Below, one piece after another: positions 1 through 11,424 of a stretch of 64,000 nt of DNA. Within the stretch, counting starts at the first letter, position 1. Every line of letters starts with the position of its first letter. The stretch spans positions 620,001 to 684,000 of the forward strand of contig NZ_JAADJV010000001.1 of assembly GCF_011684115.1 (NCBI RefSeq), given 5' to 3'. This stretch comes from Rahnella aceris (GTDB lineage: Bacteria > Pseudomonadota > Gammaproteobacteria > Enterobacterales > Enterobacteriaceae). Made by a program: the position numbers and the translations under genes. The notes beneath the pieces were generated by a model. It did no database searches. It was not told where the DNA came from and saw only the letters and a program-made list of their open reading frames with translations.

Positions 1-1758
1 CTTATTCCGCCGGGAAAGCAGACTGGCGAATAAACCGTTCTGAGTCACCAGTTGCGCGAAGGTGCCACGCTCAGCGATCAGGCCTTTCTCCATCACCCAG
101 ATTTCGTCATAGTCACGGGTATCTTCCAGTTGATGCGTTACAAGCAGTGAAGTCTGTGCTTTAGAGGCTTCGCTCAGCGCGCTCATCACACGTTTTTCGC
201 TGTGCGCATCCAGGCTGGCGGTCGGCTCATCGAGCAGTAACAAACTGCATGGTGAGAGCAGGGCGCGGGCAACGGCGACGCGTTGCGCCTGTCCGATAGA
301 TAACCGCGCAGCACTGTCACCCAGTTCAGTTTCCAGCCCCAGCGGTAACAAGGGTAGAAATTCATTCACATACGCACGTTCAATGGCGGACTGAAGCTGT
401 TCGTCACTGACCTCCGGCTGATTAAGCAGAATGTTGGCGCGCAGGGTAAGTTCGGGCAGATACGGGTTCTGGCCCACCCAGCTCAGCTGTTTACGCCATT
501 CGTCACTACGCAATGATTTCAGTTCAATACCGCTGGCAGTAAGGGAACCCTGGTAAGGCAGGAAGCCCAGCAGGGCGTTGAGCAGGGAGCTTTTCCCCGC
601 GCCGCTCAGGCCGACAATCGCGATACGTTGTCCGGTCTGAATGCTAAACGTTAACGGACCGGCCAGCGTTTTGCCTTGCGGTGACTGAATAATGACGTCG
701 CGGGCTGCCAGTGCCACTGTCTGCCCGGCTGGCCAGGGTTGCTCGCCGTCACCCATATCGGCACTTTCTGCGCTCAGAAACGTGACTAAACTTTCTGCTG
801 CGCCGATGGCTTGCGCTTTGGCGTGGTAAAACGCGCCCAGATCACGCAGAGGCTGGAAAAACTCAGGGGCAAGTATCAGTACCAGAAAGCCAGCGAACAA
901 GGTCACAGGCGTGCCGTAACTGCCAAAATTGAGTTCACCGAGATAGGAGAAGCCGAAGTAAACCGCGACAACGGCGATAGAAATAGAGGCGAAGAATTCG
1001 AGTACAGCGGAAGATAAAAAGGCCAGACGCAGAACGTCCATCGTGCGGGCGCGGAAGTTTTCAGTTGAACGCTTAATCTGGTCGATTTCCGCTGTGCCGC
1101 GATGGAAAAGACGAAGCGTATCAAGACCGCGCAGGCTGTCGAGAAAATTCCCACTCAGACGCGCCAGCTCGACAAAGTTACGACGGTTCGCATCAGCGGC
1201 CCCCATACCGACCAGTGCCATAAACAGCGGGATCAGCGGCGCTGTCACCAGCAAAATAAGCCCGGCGGCCCAGTTAATCGGGAAAATACTGACCAGAATG
1301 AGGAGGGGAATAATACCTGCGAGAGCGATCTGCGGCAGATAACGGGAATAGTAATCCTGCATATCTTCGATTTGTTCAAGAATAATGCTGGCCCAACTGC
1401 CAGCCGGTTTTCCCTGGATCCAGGCAGGTCCCAGCTTCTCGAGACGATCCAGCACCAGCTTGCGCATTTCCTGACGGATAACACGTCCGCAAATAAAGCC
1501 CACCTGTTCACGCAGCCAGGTGACCACAGCGCGCAGAACAAACGTCAGCGCCATTAACAGGAAACTTTGCAGCAGGGCATCACGCGGTGTGTGGTCAATG
1601 ATCAGGCTGTGCAGTAATCCGGCCATCAGCCAGGCTTGCGCGAGGATCAGCAAACCGGAAAGTAAACCCAGCATCATAGACAGACGGATCCAGCCTTTGG
1701 CGCGTGAGCTTTGTTGTTTTAACCAGCGGATAAGTTCTTGTTGTCGTGTTTTATTCAT
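1..1758 (-). CDS. cydD: Heterodimeric ABC exporter subunit CydD (3' end cut by window)
   Basis: CydD pairs with CydC to form an inner-membrane ABC exporter of glutathione/cysteine that is needed to assemble cytochrome bd and periplasmic cytochromes. Reading leftwards from the ATG at 1758 the protein starts MNKTRQQELIRWLKQ, has several membrane segments in the first half, then an ATP-binding domain with the P-loop GLSGAGKSS near positions 600-620. The frame is open to base 1, giving 586 codons, close to the 588 residues of E. coli CydD, so only the last few codons lie outside. cydC would be expected just beyond. It lies downstream of trxB on the same strand, as in E. coli, but is separated from it by a strong terminator, so it probably has its own promoter in the 50 or so bases before its start. 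Confidence 0.93.
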   Translation of the reverse strand, partial: MNKTRQQELIRWLKQQSSRAKGWIRLSMMLGLLSGLLILAQAWLMAGLLHSLIIDHTPRDALLQSFLLMALTFVLRAVVTWLREQVGFICGRVIRQEMRKLVLDRLEKLGPAWIQGKPAGSWASIILEQIEDMQDYYSRYLPQIALAGIIPLLILVSIFPINWAAGLILLVTAPLIPLFMALVGMGAADANRRNFVELARLSGNFLDSLRGLDTLRLFHRGTAEIDQIKRSTENFRARTMDVLRLAFLSSAVLEFFASISIAVVAVYFGFSYLGELNFGSYGTPVTLFAGFLVLILAPEFFQPLRDLGAFYHAKAQAIGAAESLVTFLSAESADMGDGEQPWPAGQTVALAARDVIIQSPQGKTLAGPLTFSIQTGQRIAIVGLSGAGKSSLLNALLGFLPYQGSLTASGIELKSLRSDEWRKQLSWVGQNPYLPELTLRANILLNQPEVSDEQLQSAIERAYVNEFLPLLPLGLETELGDSAARLSIGQAQRVAVARALLSPCSLLLLDEPTASLDAHSEKRVMSALSEASKAQTSLLVTHQLEDTRDYDEIWVMEKGLIAERGTFAQLVTQNGLFASLLSRRNK

Positions 1759-1829
1759 CAGGCATCAGTCTGTGCAGCAATCCGGATGGGAGGGCGCTCA
1801 TGTTACATGCTTGGCTCAACACTGAAAAC

Positions 1830-1857
1830 AATAAGGCGGCAATTAAGCCGCCTTATT
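1830..1857 (-). terminator. Intrinsic terminator after trxB
   Basis: A perfect 11-bp inverted repeat, AATAAGGCGGC (1830-1840) and GCCGCCTTATT (1847-1857) with a 6-base loop. It sits between the trxB stop and the cydD start, both on the minus strand. The A/T-rich ends of the stem provide the U-run. Confidence 0.85.
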
Positions 1858-1906
1858 CGTTACTCTTTGTATGGACTCTTGGTCCGATAACTAGCCGCAG
1901 GCGTAA

Positions 1907-3607
<1,701 letters not shown>

Positions 3608-4102
3608 ATGGTAGACAACAAAAAACGTCCGGGAAAAGATCTCGACCGTATTGACCGTAACATCCTCAACGAATTGCAAAAGGATGGCCGGATTTCAAAC
3701 GTCGAGCTTTCCAAACGTGTGGGATTATCTCCAACTCCATGTCTGGAGCGCGTTCGTCGTCTTGAACGTCAGGGCTTCATCAATGGTTATACTGCATTGC
3801 TCAACCCGCATTATCTGGACGCATCGTTGCTGGTATTTGTTGAGATTACCCTCAATCGCGGCGCCCCGGATGTGTTTGAACAGTTCAATGCGGCAGTACA
3901 AAAACTCGAAGATATTCAGGAGTGTCATCTGGTTTCAGGGGACTTCGACTACCTGTTGAAAACCCGCGTACCTGATATGTCTGCTTACCGTAAGCTGTTA
4001 GGTGAGACTTTACTTCGTCTGCCAGGTGTTAACGACACCCGCACCTACGTGGTGATGGAAGAAGTGAAACAGACAAATCGCCTGGTCATTAAGACCCGGT
4101 AA
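3608..4102 (+). CDS. lrp: Leucine-responsive global regulator Lrp
   Basis: Lrp is a feast/famine transcription factor that binds DNA as octamers or hexadecamers and responds to leucine. The 164-residue product has an N-terminal helix-turn-helix (around residues 15-60, with LSKRVGLSPTPCLERVRRL) and a C-terminal AsnC/RAM ligand-binding domain (from about residue 65). It is almost identical to E. coli Lrp at the same length. The frame is open upstream to 3533, but the conserved start MVDNKKRPGKDLDRIDRN fixes the ATG at 3608. Lrp is known in E. coli to control serC-aroA, which is also in this window, although not next to it. Confidence 0.98.
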   Translation: MVDNKKRPGKDLDRIDRNILNELQKDGRISNVELSKRVGLSPTPCLERVRRLERQGFINGYTALLNPHYLDASLLVFVEITLNRGAPDVFEQFNAAVQKLEDIQECHLVSGDFDYLLKTRVPDMSAYRKLLGETLLRLPGVNDTRTYVVMEEVKQTNRLVIKTR

Positions 4103-4140
4103 TTGTTCTGGTGCAAAACCTTGTCATTTTAGCTACACTC

Positions 4141-4156
4141 CTGTGTATCTATACAG
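4141..4156 (+). promoter_or_regulatory. LexA (SOS) box upstream of ftsK
   Basis: The 16-mer CTGTGTATCTATACAG fits the LexA operator pattern CTGT-N8-ACAG, with alternating T/A in the centre. It lies 67 bases before the ftsK start. A TTGTCA at 4121-4126 could be the -35, which would place the box over the -10. E. coli ftsK is also known as the SOS gene dinH, so the site is expected. Binding here is inferred. Confidence 0.85.
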
Positions 4157-4161
4157 CTATG

Positions 4162-4193
4162 GCGCCGGGGAGTCTCGGCGCTGTTGCTTTTTC
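4162..4193 (+). terminator. Probable lrp terminator
   Basis: GCGCCG (4162-4167) pairs with CGGCGC (4176-4181) across an 8-base loop, followed by a T-rich tail (4182-4193). It lies after lrp and also after the LexA box, so a transcript from the SOS promoter would have to read through it to reach ftsK. It may therefore act as a partial terminator. Confidence 0.6.
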
Positions 4194-4222
4194 TCAGTTC
4201 ACAGGAACCTGGAGAGCCTTTC

Positions 4223-7200
4223 TTGAGCCAGGAATATACAGAAGATAAAGAAGTTACCCTGAAAAAACTGAGCAATGGCCGCCGTCTTCTGGAGGCTTTG
4301 CTGGTTGTGGTAGCGATTTTTGCTGCTTATTTAATGGCGGCATTGGTGAGTTTTAACCCCTCTGATCCAAGCTGGTCTCAGACAGCCTGGCATGGGCCAA
4401 TTCATAACTGGGGCGGTGGTGTAGGTGCATGGATGGCCGACACGCTGTTCTTCATCTTTGGCGTATTTGGTTACGCTATTCCACCTATTATTCTGTGTCT
4501 CTGCTGGGCGGCTTTCCGTCAGCGGGATAAACAGGATTTCGTCGATTATTTTGCCCTTTCGCTGCGCCTTATTGGCACGCTGGCGCTCATTGTCACGTCT
4601 TGTGGTCTTGCAGCCGTCAACGTTGATGACCTGTATTACTTCGCTTCCGGCGGTGTAATCGGCAGTTTGCTCAGTACCGCGATGACACCTTACTTTAATA
4701 ATGTGGGGGCGACTCTGGTGCTGTTATGCGTCTGGGCTGCTGGCCTGACCTTATTTACCGGCTGGTCCTGGTTGACGATCGCCGAAAAGATCGGTGGTGC
4801 CGTGCTGGGTGTAACAAATATCGTGACCAACCGGTCCCGTCGTGACGATGATTATGATTACGACGAGGAGGACGATCCGCTACTGGAAGACGATGACGCA
4901 AAACCGGCTGCTAAAGTCGCGCCGGCCGTCGCTGCTGCAGCGGCTCCTGCAACTGCCGAAGCTTCCGAAGCTGATGAAGATGACGTGCTGTTCTCTGCGC
5001 CTTCGGTGAATGAACCTGTAGCGCAGGCATCTTCTGAGGCTACCGCACCTGCTGCGAGCGCGGCTGTTGCTGAACCGGTACAGGCAGCGGATCCTTATGC
5101 TGCTGAGCCGCCGGTTGCTAATATTTCACCGCAGCCAGCACCGGCAACGGCCATTCCGCCGTTATACAATTTCGAGATCCCGGAAGAAACACCAGTTCCG
5201 CGCCATCCGCAGCCCGTTCAGCAATCGCCTTCACCAGCACCAGTTGAGCGCAGAGAGGAAGATGGTCCAAGTCTGGGCAACTGGCAAACTGCCGTGGAGC
5301 ATTCCCGTTCTCCGTTTGATTTCAGTTCAGCAGTGCCTGATGCCGCTCAGGCGGCCAGCGTGGCGGCCACCGCAGCACTGGCGACCGGCCTTGCACAGGC
5401 AGGGCAGTCCACGGCATCTTCCGCTGGTAACACCTTTATGCCGGCCTTCAGTGCTGTGAGCGATGAAAATCCACAGGTGAAAAAAGGCTTTGGCCCTGAG
5501 TTGCCGCGTCCTAATCCGGTGCGTATACCTACACGCCGTGAGCTGGCCTCGTATGGCATCAAGCTGCCTTCTCAGCGTATGGCAGAACAGCAGGAACAGG
5601 CACAGTCTGCGACGCATAGCGATCCACAGATCCAGGCAGACGTAGAAGCGCTACAGGAAGCAGCATTGCAGCAGGCGTTTGCCGCTCAGCAACAAGAGCG
5701 CTATGGCGATGCGGTCACTGAAAATGAACCTGATGAAGAAACTGCCTTGCAGGAAGCCGAATTGCGCAATGCGTTTGCTGCGCGTGAGCAGGCCCGCTAT
5801 CAGCAGGATGTCGAACCGCTAAGCGGCGTGGTACAGCATCATCATTCACAAAATCAGCAGACTGAATTACCGGCTGTTGCTGATGATTTTGCCGCTGCGG
5901 CCATGAAACTCAGCCAGCATGATGCATTCAGCTTCTCACCAATGGCTGACCTGGTGGACGATACGCCTTCTGAACCGCTGTTTACATTGCCGGCACAAGC
6001 GGAAGAAGAACCGCAGCCTGCAACGTTTGCACAACAACCTTATCAGCGCGCTACGTCTTCTGAGCCCGTACAGCATGCGCAGGAATATGAGGCTCCACGA
6101 CAGTCTTCGCCATCGGCGCAGCCTGATATGGATAGCCTGATCCATCCGTTCCTTATGCGTAATGAACAGCCGCTGGTGAAACCGACCACACCGCTGCCAT
6201 CACTGGATTTGCTGACCTCACCGCCGGCTGAAGCTGAGCCTGTGGATGAGTTCGCGCTGGAACAGATGGGAAATCTGATCGAAGCGCGTCTGAATGATTA
6301 CCGCATTAAAGCCGATGTCGTGGGGAAATTGCCGGGGCCGGTGATTACCCGTTTCGAACTGGATCTGGCGCCGGGCGTGAAAGCTGCACGTATTTCTAAC
6401 CTTTCGCGTGACCTTGCCCGTTCATTGTCTGCGGTTGCGGTGCGTGTTGTGGAAGTGATCCCGGGCAAACCGTATGTCGGCCTGGAATTACCAAACAAGA
6501 AGCGCCAGACGGTATATCTGCGCGAAGTGCTGGACTGTGCGAAATTTAAAGAAAGTACGTCGCCGCTGACAATTGTGCTGGGTAAAGATATTTCAGGTGA
6601 GCCGGTTATCGCCGATCTGGCGAAAATGCCTCACTTGCTGGTGGCCGGTACGACCGGTTCCGGTAAGTCCGTCGGCGTTAACGCCATGATTCTGAGTATG
6701 CTGTACAAGTCTAAACCTGAAGATGTGCGCTTCATTATGATCGACCCGAAAATGCTCGAATTGTCGGTGTATGAAGGTATTCCACATCTGCTGACCGAAG
6801 TCGTTACTGACATGAAAGATGCAGCCAATGCGCTGCGCTGGTGTGTCGGTGAAATGGAACGTCGCTATAAACTGATGTCGGCGCTGGGTGTGCGTAACCT
6901 TGCCGGTTACAATGAACGTGTTCTGGAAGCGGAGGCGATGGGACGTCCCATTCCTGATCCGTTCTGGAAGCCGGGCGATGGCATGGCTGCTGAGCCGCCG
7001 TATCTGCAGAAAGAACCGTTTATCGTGGTGCTGGTCGATGAGTTTGCTGACCTGATGATGACCGTCGGTAAAAAAGTTGAAGAGCTGATTGCGCGCCTGG
7101 CCCAGAAAGCCCGTGCGGCAGGTATTCACCTGGTTCTGGCGACTCAGCGTCCTTCTGTCGATGTTATTACCGGTCTGATTAAAGCCAACATTCCGACCCG

Positions 7201-7669
7201 AATTGCCTTTACAGTTTCGAGTAAAATTGACTCCCGCACCATTCTGGATCAGGGCGGCGCAGAATCACTGCTGGGGATGGGGGACATGCTGTATATGGCA
7301 CCAAACTCCTCGATTCCGGTGCGTGTTCACGGTGCTTTTGTCCGTGATCAGGAAGTGCATGCGGTGGTTCAGGACTGGAAAGCGCGCGGTCGTCCAAAAT
7401 ACATCGAAAGCATTGTTTCCGGTGGTGAAGATGGTGAGGGTGGCGGTTTAGGGCTGGACGGTGATGAAGAGCTCGATGCGCTGTTTGATCAGGCGGTTGC
7501 GTTCGTAGTCGATAAACGCCGTGCGTCGATTTCGGGTGTTCAGCGTCAGTTCCGTATCGGTTACAACCGTGCGGCGCGCATTGTTGAGCAAATGGAAGCG
7601 CAGGGCATTGTCAGTACTCCGGGTCATAACGGTAACCGCGAAGTGTTGGCACCACCGTCACACGAGTAA
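4223..7669 (+). CDS. ftsK: DNA translocase FtsK
   Basis: FtsK is a septal membrane protein that helps recruit the divisome and pumps DNA toward dif for XerCD recombination. I choose the TTG at 4223: it follows GGAGAG by six bases and gives the conserved N-terminus [20 protein letters not shown]. The in-frame ATG at 4184 would add 13 unconserved residues. The product is 1148 residues. It has four membrane segments in roughly the first 190 residues, an acidic then Ala/Pro/Gln-rich linker to about residue 690, and a RecA-like motor with Walker [12 protein letters not shown] (near 810) and Walker [12 protein letters not shown] (near 935). The last 65 residues form a gamma winged-helix domain that reads KOPS sequences. 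The linker is shorter than in E. coli FtsK (1329 residues in all) and carries a 22-residue duplication. Confidence 0.97.
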   Translation: MSQEYTEDKEVTLKKLSNGRRLLEALLVVVAIFAAYLMAALVSFNPSDPSWSQTAWHGPIHNWGGGVGAWMADTLFFIFGVFGYAIPPIILCLCWAAFRQRDKQDFVDYFALSLRLIGTLALIVTSCGLAAVNVDDLYYFASGGVIGSLLSTAMTPYFNNVGATLVLLCVWAAGLTLFTGWSWLTIAEKIGGAVLGVTNIVTNRSRRDDDYDYDEEDDPLLEDDDAKPAAKVAPAVAAAAAPATAEASEADEDDVLFSAPSVNEPVAQASSEATAPAASAAVAEPVQAADPYAAEPPVANISPQPAPATAIPPLYNFEIPEETPVPRHPQPVQQSPSPAPVERREEDGPSLGNWQTAVEHSRSPFDFSSAVPDAAQAASVAATAALATGLAQAGQSTASSAGNTFMPAFSAVSDENPQVKKGFGPELPRPNPVRIPTRRELASYGIKLPSQRMAEQQEQAQSATHSDPQIQADVEALQEAALQQAFAAQQQERYGDAVTENEPDEETALQEAELRNAFAAREQARYQQDVEPLSGVVQHHHSQNQQTELPAVADDFAAAAMKLSQHDAFSFSPMADLVDDTPSEPLFTLPAQAEEEPQPATFAQQPYQRATSSEPVQHAQEYEAPRQSSPSAQPDMDSLIHPFLMRNEQPLVKPTTPLPSLDLLTSPPAEAEPVDEFALEQMGNLIEARLNDYRIKADVVGKLPGPVITRFELDLAPGVKAARISNLSRDLARSLSAVAVRVVEVIPGKPYVGLELPNKKRQTVYLREVLDCAKFKESTSPLTIVLGKDISGEPVIADLAKMPHLLVAGTTGSGKSVGVNAMILSMLYKSKPEDVRFIMIDPKMLELSVYEGIPHLLTEVVTDMKDAANALRWCVGEMERRYKLMSALGVRNLAGYNERVLEAEAMGRPIPDPFWKPGDGMAAEPPYLQKEPFIVVLVDEFADLMMTVGKKVEELIARLAQKARAAGIHLVLATQRPSVDVITGLIKANIPTRIAFTVSSKIDSRTILDQGGAESLLGMGDMLYMAPNSSIPVRVHGAFVRDQEVHAVVQDWKARGRPKYIESIVSGGEDGEGGGLGLDGDEELDALFDQAVAFVVDKRRASISGVQRQFRIGYNRAARIVEQMEAQGIVSTPGHNGNREVLAPPSHE
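5651..5812 (+). repeat. Duplicated 22-residue segment in the FtsK linker
   Basis: Two copies beginning [18 protein letters not shown] (5651-5716) and [18 protein letters not shown] (5747-5812), 32 codons apart in the same frame. Both are rich in Ala, Gln and Glu and look helical. The E. coli linker also carries a related repeated segment (ELARQFAQTQQQRY), so this is a conserved style of linker expansion. Confidence 0.8.
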
Positions 7670-7698
7670 ACCCAGCCGGTTTGCCTGCATTTGTTAAG

Positions 7699-7720
7699 AA
7701 GGGTCGCGAATGCGACCCTT
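7699..7720. terminator. Hairpin after ftsK
   Basis: A perfect 9-bp stem AAGGGTCGC/GCGACCCTT with loop GAAT, 30 bases past the ftsK stop. There is no real T-run on either side, so it may protect the 3' end or terminate only weakly. Confidence 0.5.
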
Positions 7721-7863
7721 GTGCAAAGATGCGTAAAACTATTGTTTTTCAGATGAATGAGCTACCGCCGGGGCGCTGCCTCGGATAGAGTTCGCACCAT
7801 ACGTCTTTTGCCTGTGTAAAAGGCATCGTCTGAAGTTTATGGATTTCTGAGGTAAGTATAAGA

Positions 7864-8475
7864 ATGAAAAAATTGTTAATGGTAGGGTGTTTACTGACCG
7901 CATTTACCTCTGCTTCCGTTTTAGCGGATGCCAGCAGTGATCTCAAATCTCGTCTGGGTAAGCTCAATACTTTCCATGCCAGCTTCACGCAGACGGTAAC
8001 CAGCGATGATGGTGCAGCCGTTCAGCAGGGCGAAGGTCAGTTGTGGGTGAAACGTCCAAACCTGTTTAACTGGCATATGACTACGCCGGATGAGAGCATT
8101 TTAGTTTCCGACGGTAAAACCCTATGGTTCTATAACCCGTTCGTTGAACAAGTCACGGCAACCTGGCTTAAAAATGCCACCGGCAACACGCCGTTCATGC
8201 TGATCACGCGTAATGATAGCAGTGACTGGGCAAAATATAACGTGAAACAGAAAGGCGATGACTTTGAATTAACGCCGAAAGCTGCGACCGGTAATCTGAA
8301 ACAATTTGCGATCAATGTGACCCCTTCAGGCACTATCAAAAGCTTCACTGCCGTTGAACAGGACGGGCAGAAAAGTGCTTATACCCTGAAAGGTGAGCAA
8401 AATGCGTCTGTTGATGATGCCAAGTTTAAATTTACTCCGCCGCAGGGTGTGACGGTGGACGACCAGCGTCAGTGA
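7864..8475 (+). CDS. lolA: Periplasmic lipoprotein carrier LolA
   Basis: LolA takes outer-membrane lipoproteins from LolCDE and carries them across the periplasm to LolB. The product is 203 residues, as in E. coli. It has a classical signal peptide ([21 protein letters not shown], probable cleavage before [10 protein letters not shown]) and the unclosed beta-barrel family core, including HASFTQTV and [13 protein letters not shown]. The ATG at 7864 follows a GAGGTAAG about nine bases upstream. rarA begins seven bases after its stop, so the two are very probably co-transcribed. Confidence 0.97.
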   Translation: MKKLLMVGCLLTAFTSASVLADASSDLKSRLGKLNTFHASFTQTVTSDDGAAVQQGEGQLWVKRPNLFNWHMTTPDESILVSDGKTLWFYNPFVEQVTATWLKNATGNTPFMLITRNDSSDWAKYNVKQKGDDFELTPKAATGNLKQFAINVTPSGTIKSFTAVEQDGQKSAYTLKGEQNASVDDAKFKFTPPQGVTVDDQRQ

Positions 8476-8482
8476 GGTTAGT

Positions 8483-9826
8483 TTGAGTAATCTGTCACTC
8501 GATTTTTCCCAAAATGAATTCCAGCCACTGGCCGCCAGAATGCGGCCAGTCACTCTTGCAGAATATATTGGACAGCAGCATCTGTTAGCGCCGGGCAAAC
8601 CTCTGCCGCGGGCCATTGAAACAGGGCAATTGCATTCGATGATTTTGTGGGGGCCGCCGGGTACCGGGAAAACGACGCTGGCAGAACTGATTGGCCGGTA
8701 TGCAAACGCCGATGTTGAGCGTATATCTGCGGTCACATCCGGTGTTAAAGATATTCGGGAAGCGATTGAGCGAGCCCGGCAGAATCGCGATGCCGGGCGT
8801 CGTACCATTTTGTTCGTTGATGAAGTCCATCGATTTAACAAAAGTCAGCAGGACGCTTTCCTGCCGCACATTGAAGATGGCACCATTACATTTATTGGTG
8901 CGACCACCGAAAACCCTTCTTTCGAACTCAATTCCGCATTGCTGTCTCGCGCTCGTGTGTATTTACTTAAATCACTGACGGCTGAAGATATCGAGAAAGT
9001 GATTGATCAGGCGCTGAGCAATTCTGAGCGCGGTTACGCCAATGAGAAAATCCGTGTTCCGCCGGAAACCCGCCGGATGCTTTCGGAGCTGGTGAATGGC
9101 GACGCGCGCCGGGCGCTGAACAGTATTGAAATGATGGCCGATATGGCGGAAATCGACGCCAATGGTTACAGGACACTCACGCCGGAATTACTCACTGAGA
9201 TTGCCGGTGAACGCAGTGCGCGCTTCGACAATAAAGGCGATCGTTTTTACGATTTAATCTCTGCATTGCATAAATCAGTGCGGGGTTCTTCGCCTGATGC
9301 GGCACTTTACTGGTATGCCCGAATCATCACCGCCGGTGGTGATCCGTTGTATGTCGCCCGACGTTTGTTGGCGATTGCTTCAGAAGATGTCGGGAATGCC
9401 GATCCACGGGGCATGCAGGTGGCGCTCGCTGCCTGGGATTGTTTTACCCGTGTTGGCCCGGCTGAAGGTGAGCGTGCGATTGCCCAGGCGATTGTGTATC
9501 TGGCCTGTGCACCGAAAAGTAATGCTGTATACACCGCATTCAAATCTGCCATGCGTGATGCACGCGAAATGGCAGATTTTGATGTGCCGGAACATTTGCG
9601 TAATGCGCCGACCAAACTGATGAAAGAAATGGGGCTTGGTGCTGAGTATCGTTATGCGCATGACGAACCGAATGCATATGCGGCGGGAGAGGATTATTTC
9701 CCGCCTGAAATGGCCCGTACGCAGTATTATTACCCGACATCACGCGGGCTTGAAGGCAAGATCGGCGAAAAGTTGGCATGGCTTGCCGAACAAGATCAAA
9801 ATAGCCCGACAAAACGCTACCGCTAA
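8483..9826 (+). CDS. rarA: Replication-associated recombination protein A (AAA+ ATPase)
   Basis: RarA (MgsA) is a clamp-loader-like AAA+ ATPase that acts at stalled replication forks and interacts with SSB. The 447-residue product has the same length as in E. coli. It has Walker [10 protein letters not shown] (about residue 56), Walker [16 protein letters not shown] and a sensor region [18 protein letters not shown], followed by the C-terminal tetramerisation part ([18 protein letters not shown]). Translation starts at TTG 8483, preceded by GTGAGG and matching the conserved N-terminus MSNLSLDF. It is translated directly behind lolA with a 7-base gap. Confidence 0.97.
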   Translation: MSNLSLDFSQNEFQPLAARMRPVTLAEYIGQQHLLAPGKPLPRAIETGQLHSMILWGPPGTGKTTLAELIGRYANADVERISAVTSGVKDIREAIERARQNRDAGRRTILFVDEVHRFNKSQQDAFLPHIEDGTITFIGATTENPSFELNSALLSRARVYLLKSLTAEDIEKVIDQALSNSERGYANEKIRVPPETRRMLSELVNGDARRALNSIEMMADMAEIDANGYRTLTPELLTEIAGERSARFDNKGDRFYDLISALHKSVRGSSPDAALYWYARIITAGGDPLYVARRLLAIASEDVGNADPRGMQVALAAWDCFTRVGPAEGERAIAQAIVYLACAPKSNAVYTAFKSAMRDAREMADFDVPEHLRNAPTKLMKEMGLGAEYRYAHDEPNAYAAGEDYFPPEMARTQYYYPTSRGLEGKIGEKLAWLAEQDQNSPTKRYR

Positions 9827-9857
9827 TTTTATCGTTGCGGTAAGGTTACCGTGATAA

Positions 9858-11225
<1,368 letters not shown>

Positions 11226-11252
11226 TCCCGTTATATCTGCACTAACATAGCG

Positions 11253-11278
11253 AAAAGCGCCTTAGGGCGCTTTTTTTT
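11253..11278 (+). terminator. Intrinsic terminator after serS
   Basis: AGCGCC (11256-11261) pairs with GGCGCT (11266-11271) across a TTAG loop and is followed by a run of eight T. It separates serS from the anaerobic cluster. Confidence 0.9.
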
Positions 11279-11340
11279 ATGCATGAAATCATGCGTTACG
11301 TTACGAATTCCGTATTTCTTTCTCTTCAACCCCGCCTTTT

Positions 11341-11381
11341 TTGATAGCAGACAAGGTTTCGTACCCCCTAATAAGTAGTAT
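11341..11381 (+). promoter_or_regulatory. FNR-type promoter of the ynf/dms cluster, with a NarL-like heptamer
   Basis: TTGAT-AGCA-GACAA (11341-11354) matches the FNR consensus TTGAT-N4-ATCAA at 8 of 10 positions. A TAGTAT at 11376-11381 is correctly placed as the -10 of a class II promoter: a start near 11388-11389 puts the FNR centre at about -41. The complement of 11371-11377 reads TACTTAT, which fits the NarL heptamer TACYYMT. That would suit nitrate repression, as known for E. coli dmsABC. Regulation is inferred from these matches only. Confidence 0.65.
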
Positions 11382-11424
11382 CCATGCTGTTTGAGTGGGT
11401 ATTGCCTCATTACCGGAGCGAAAA

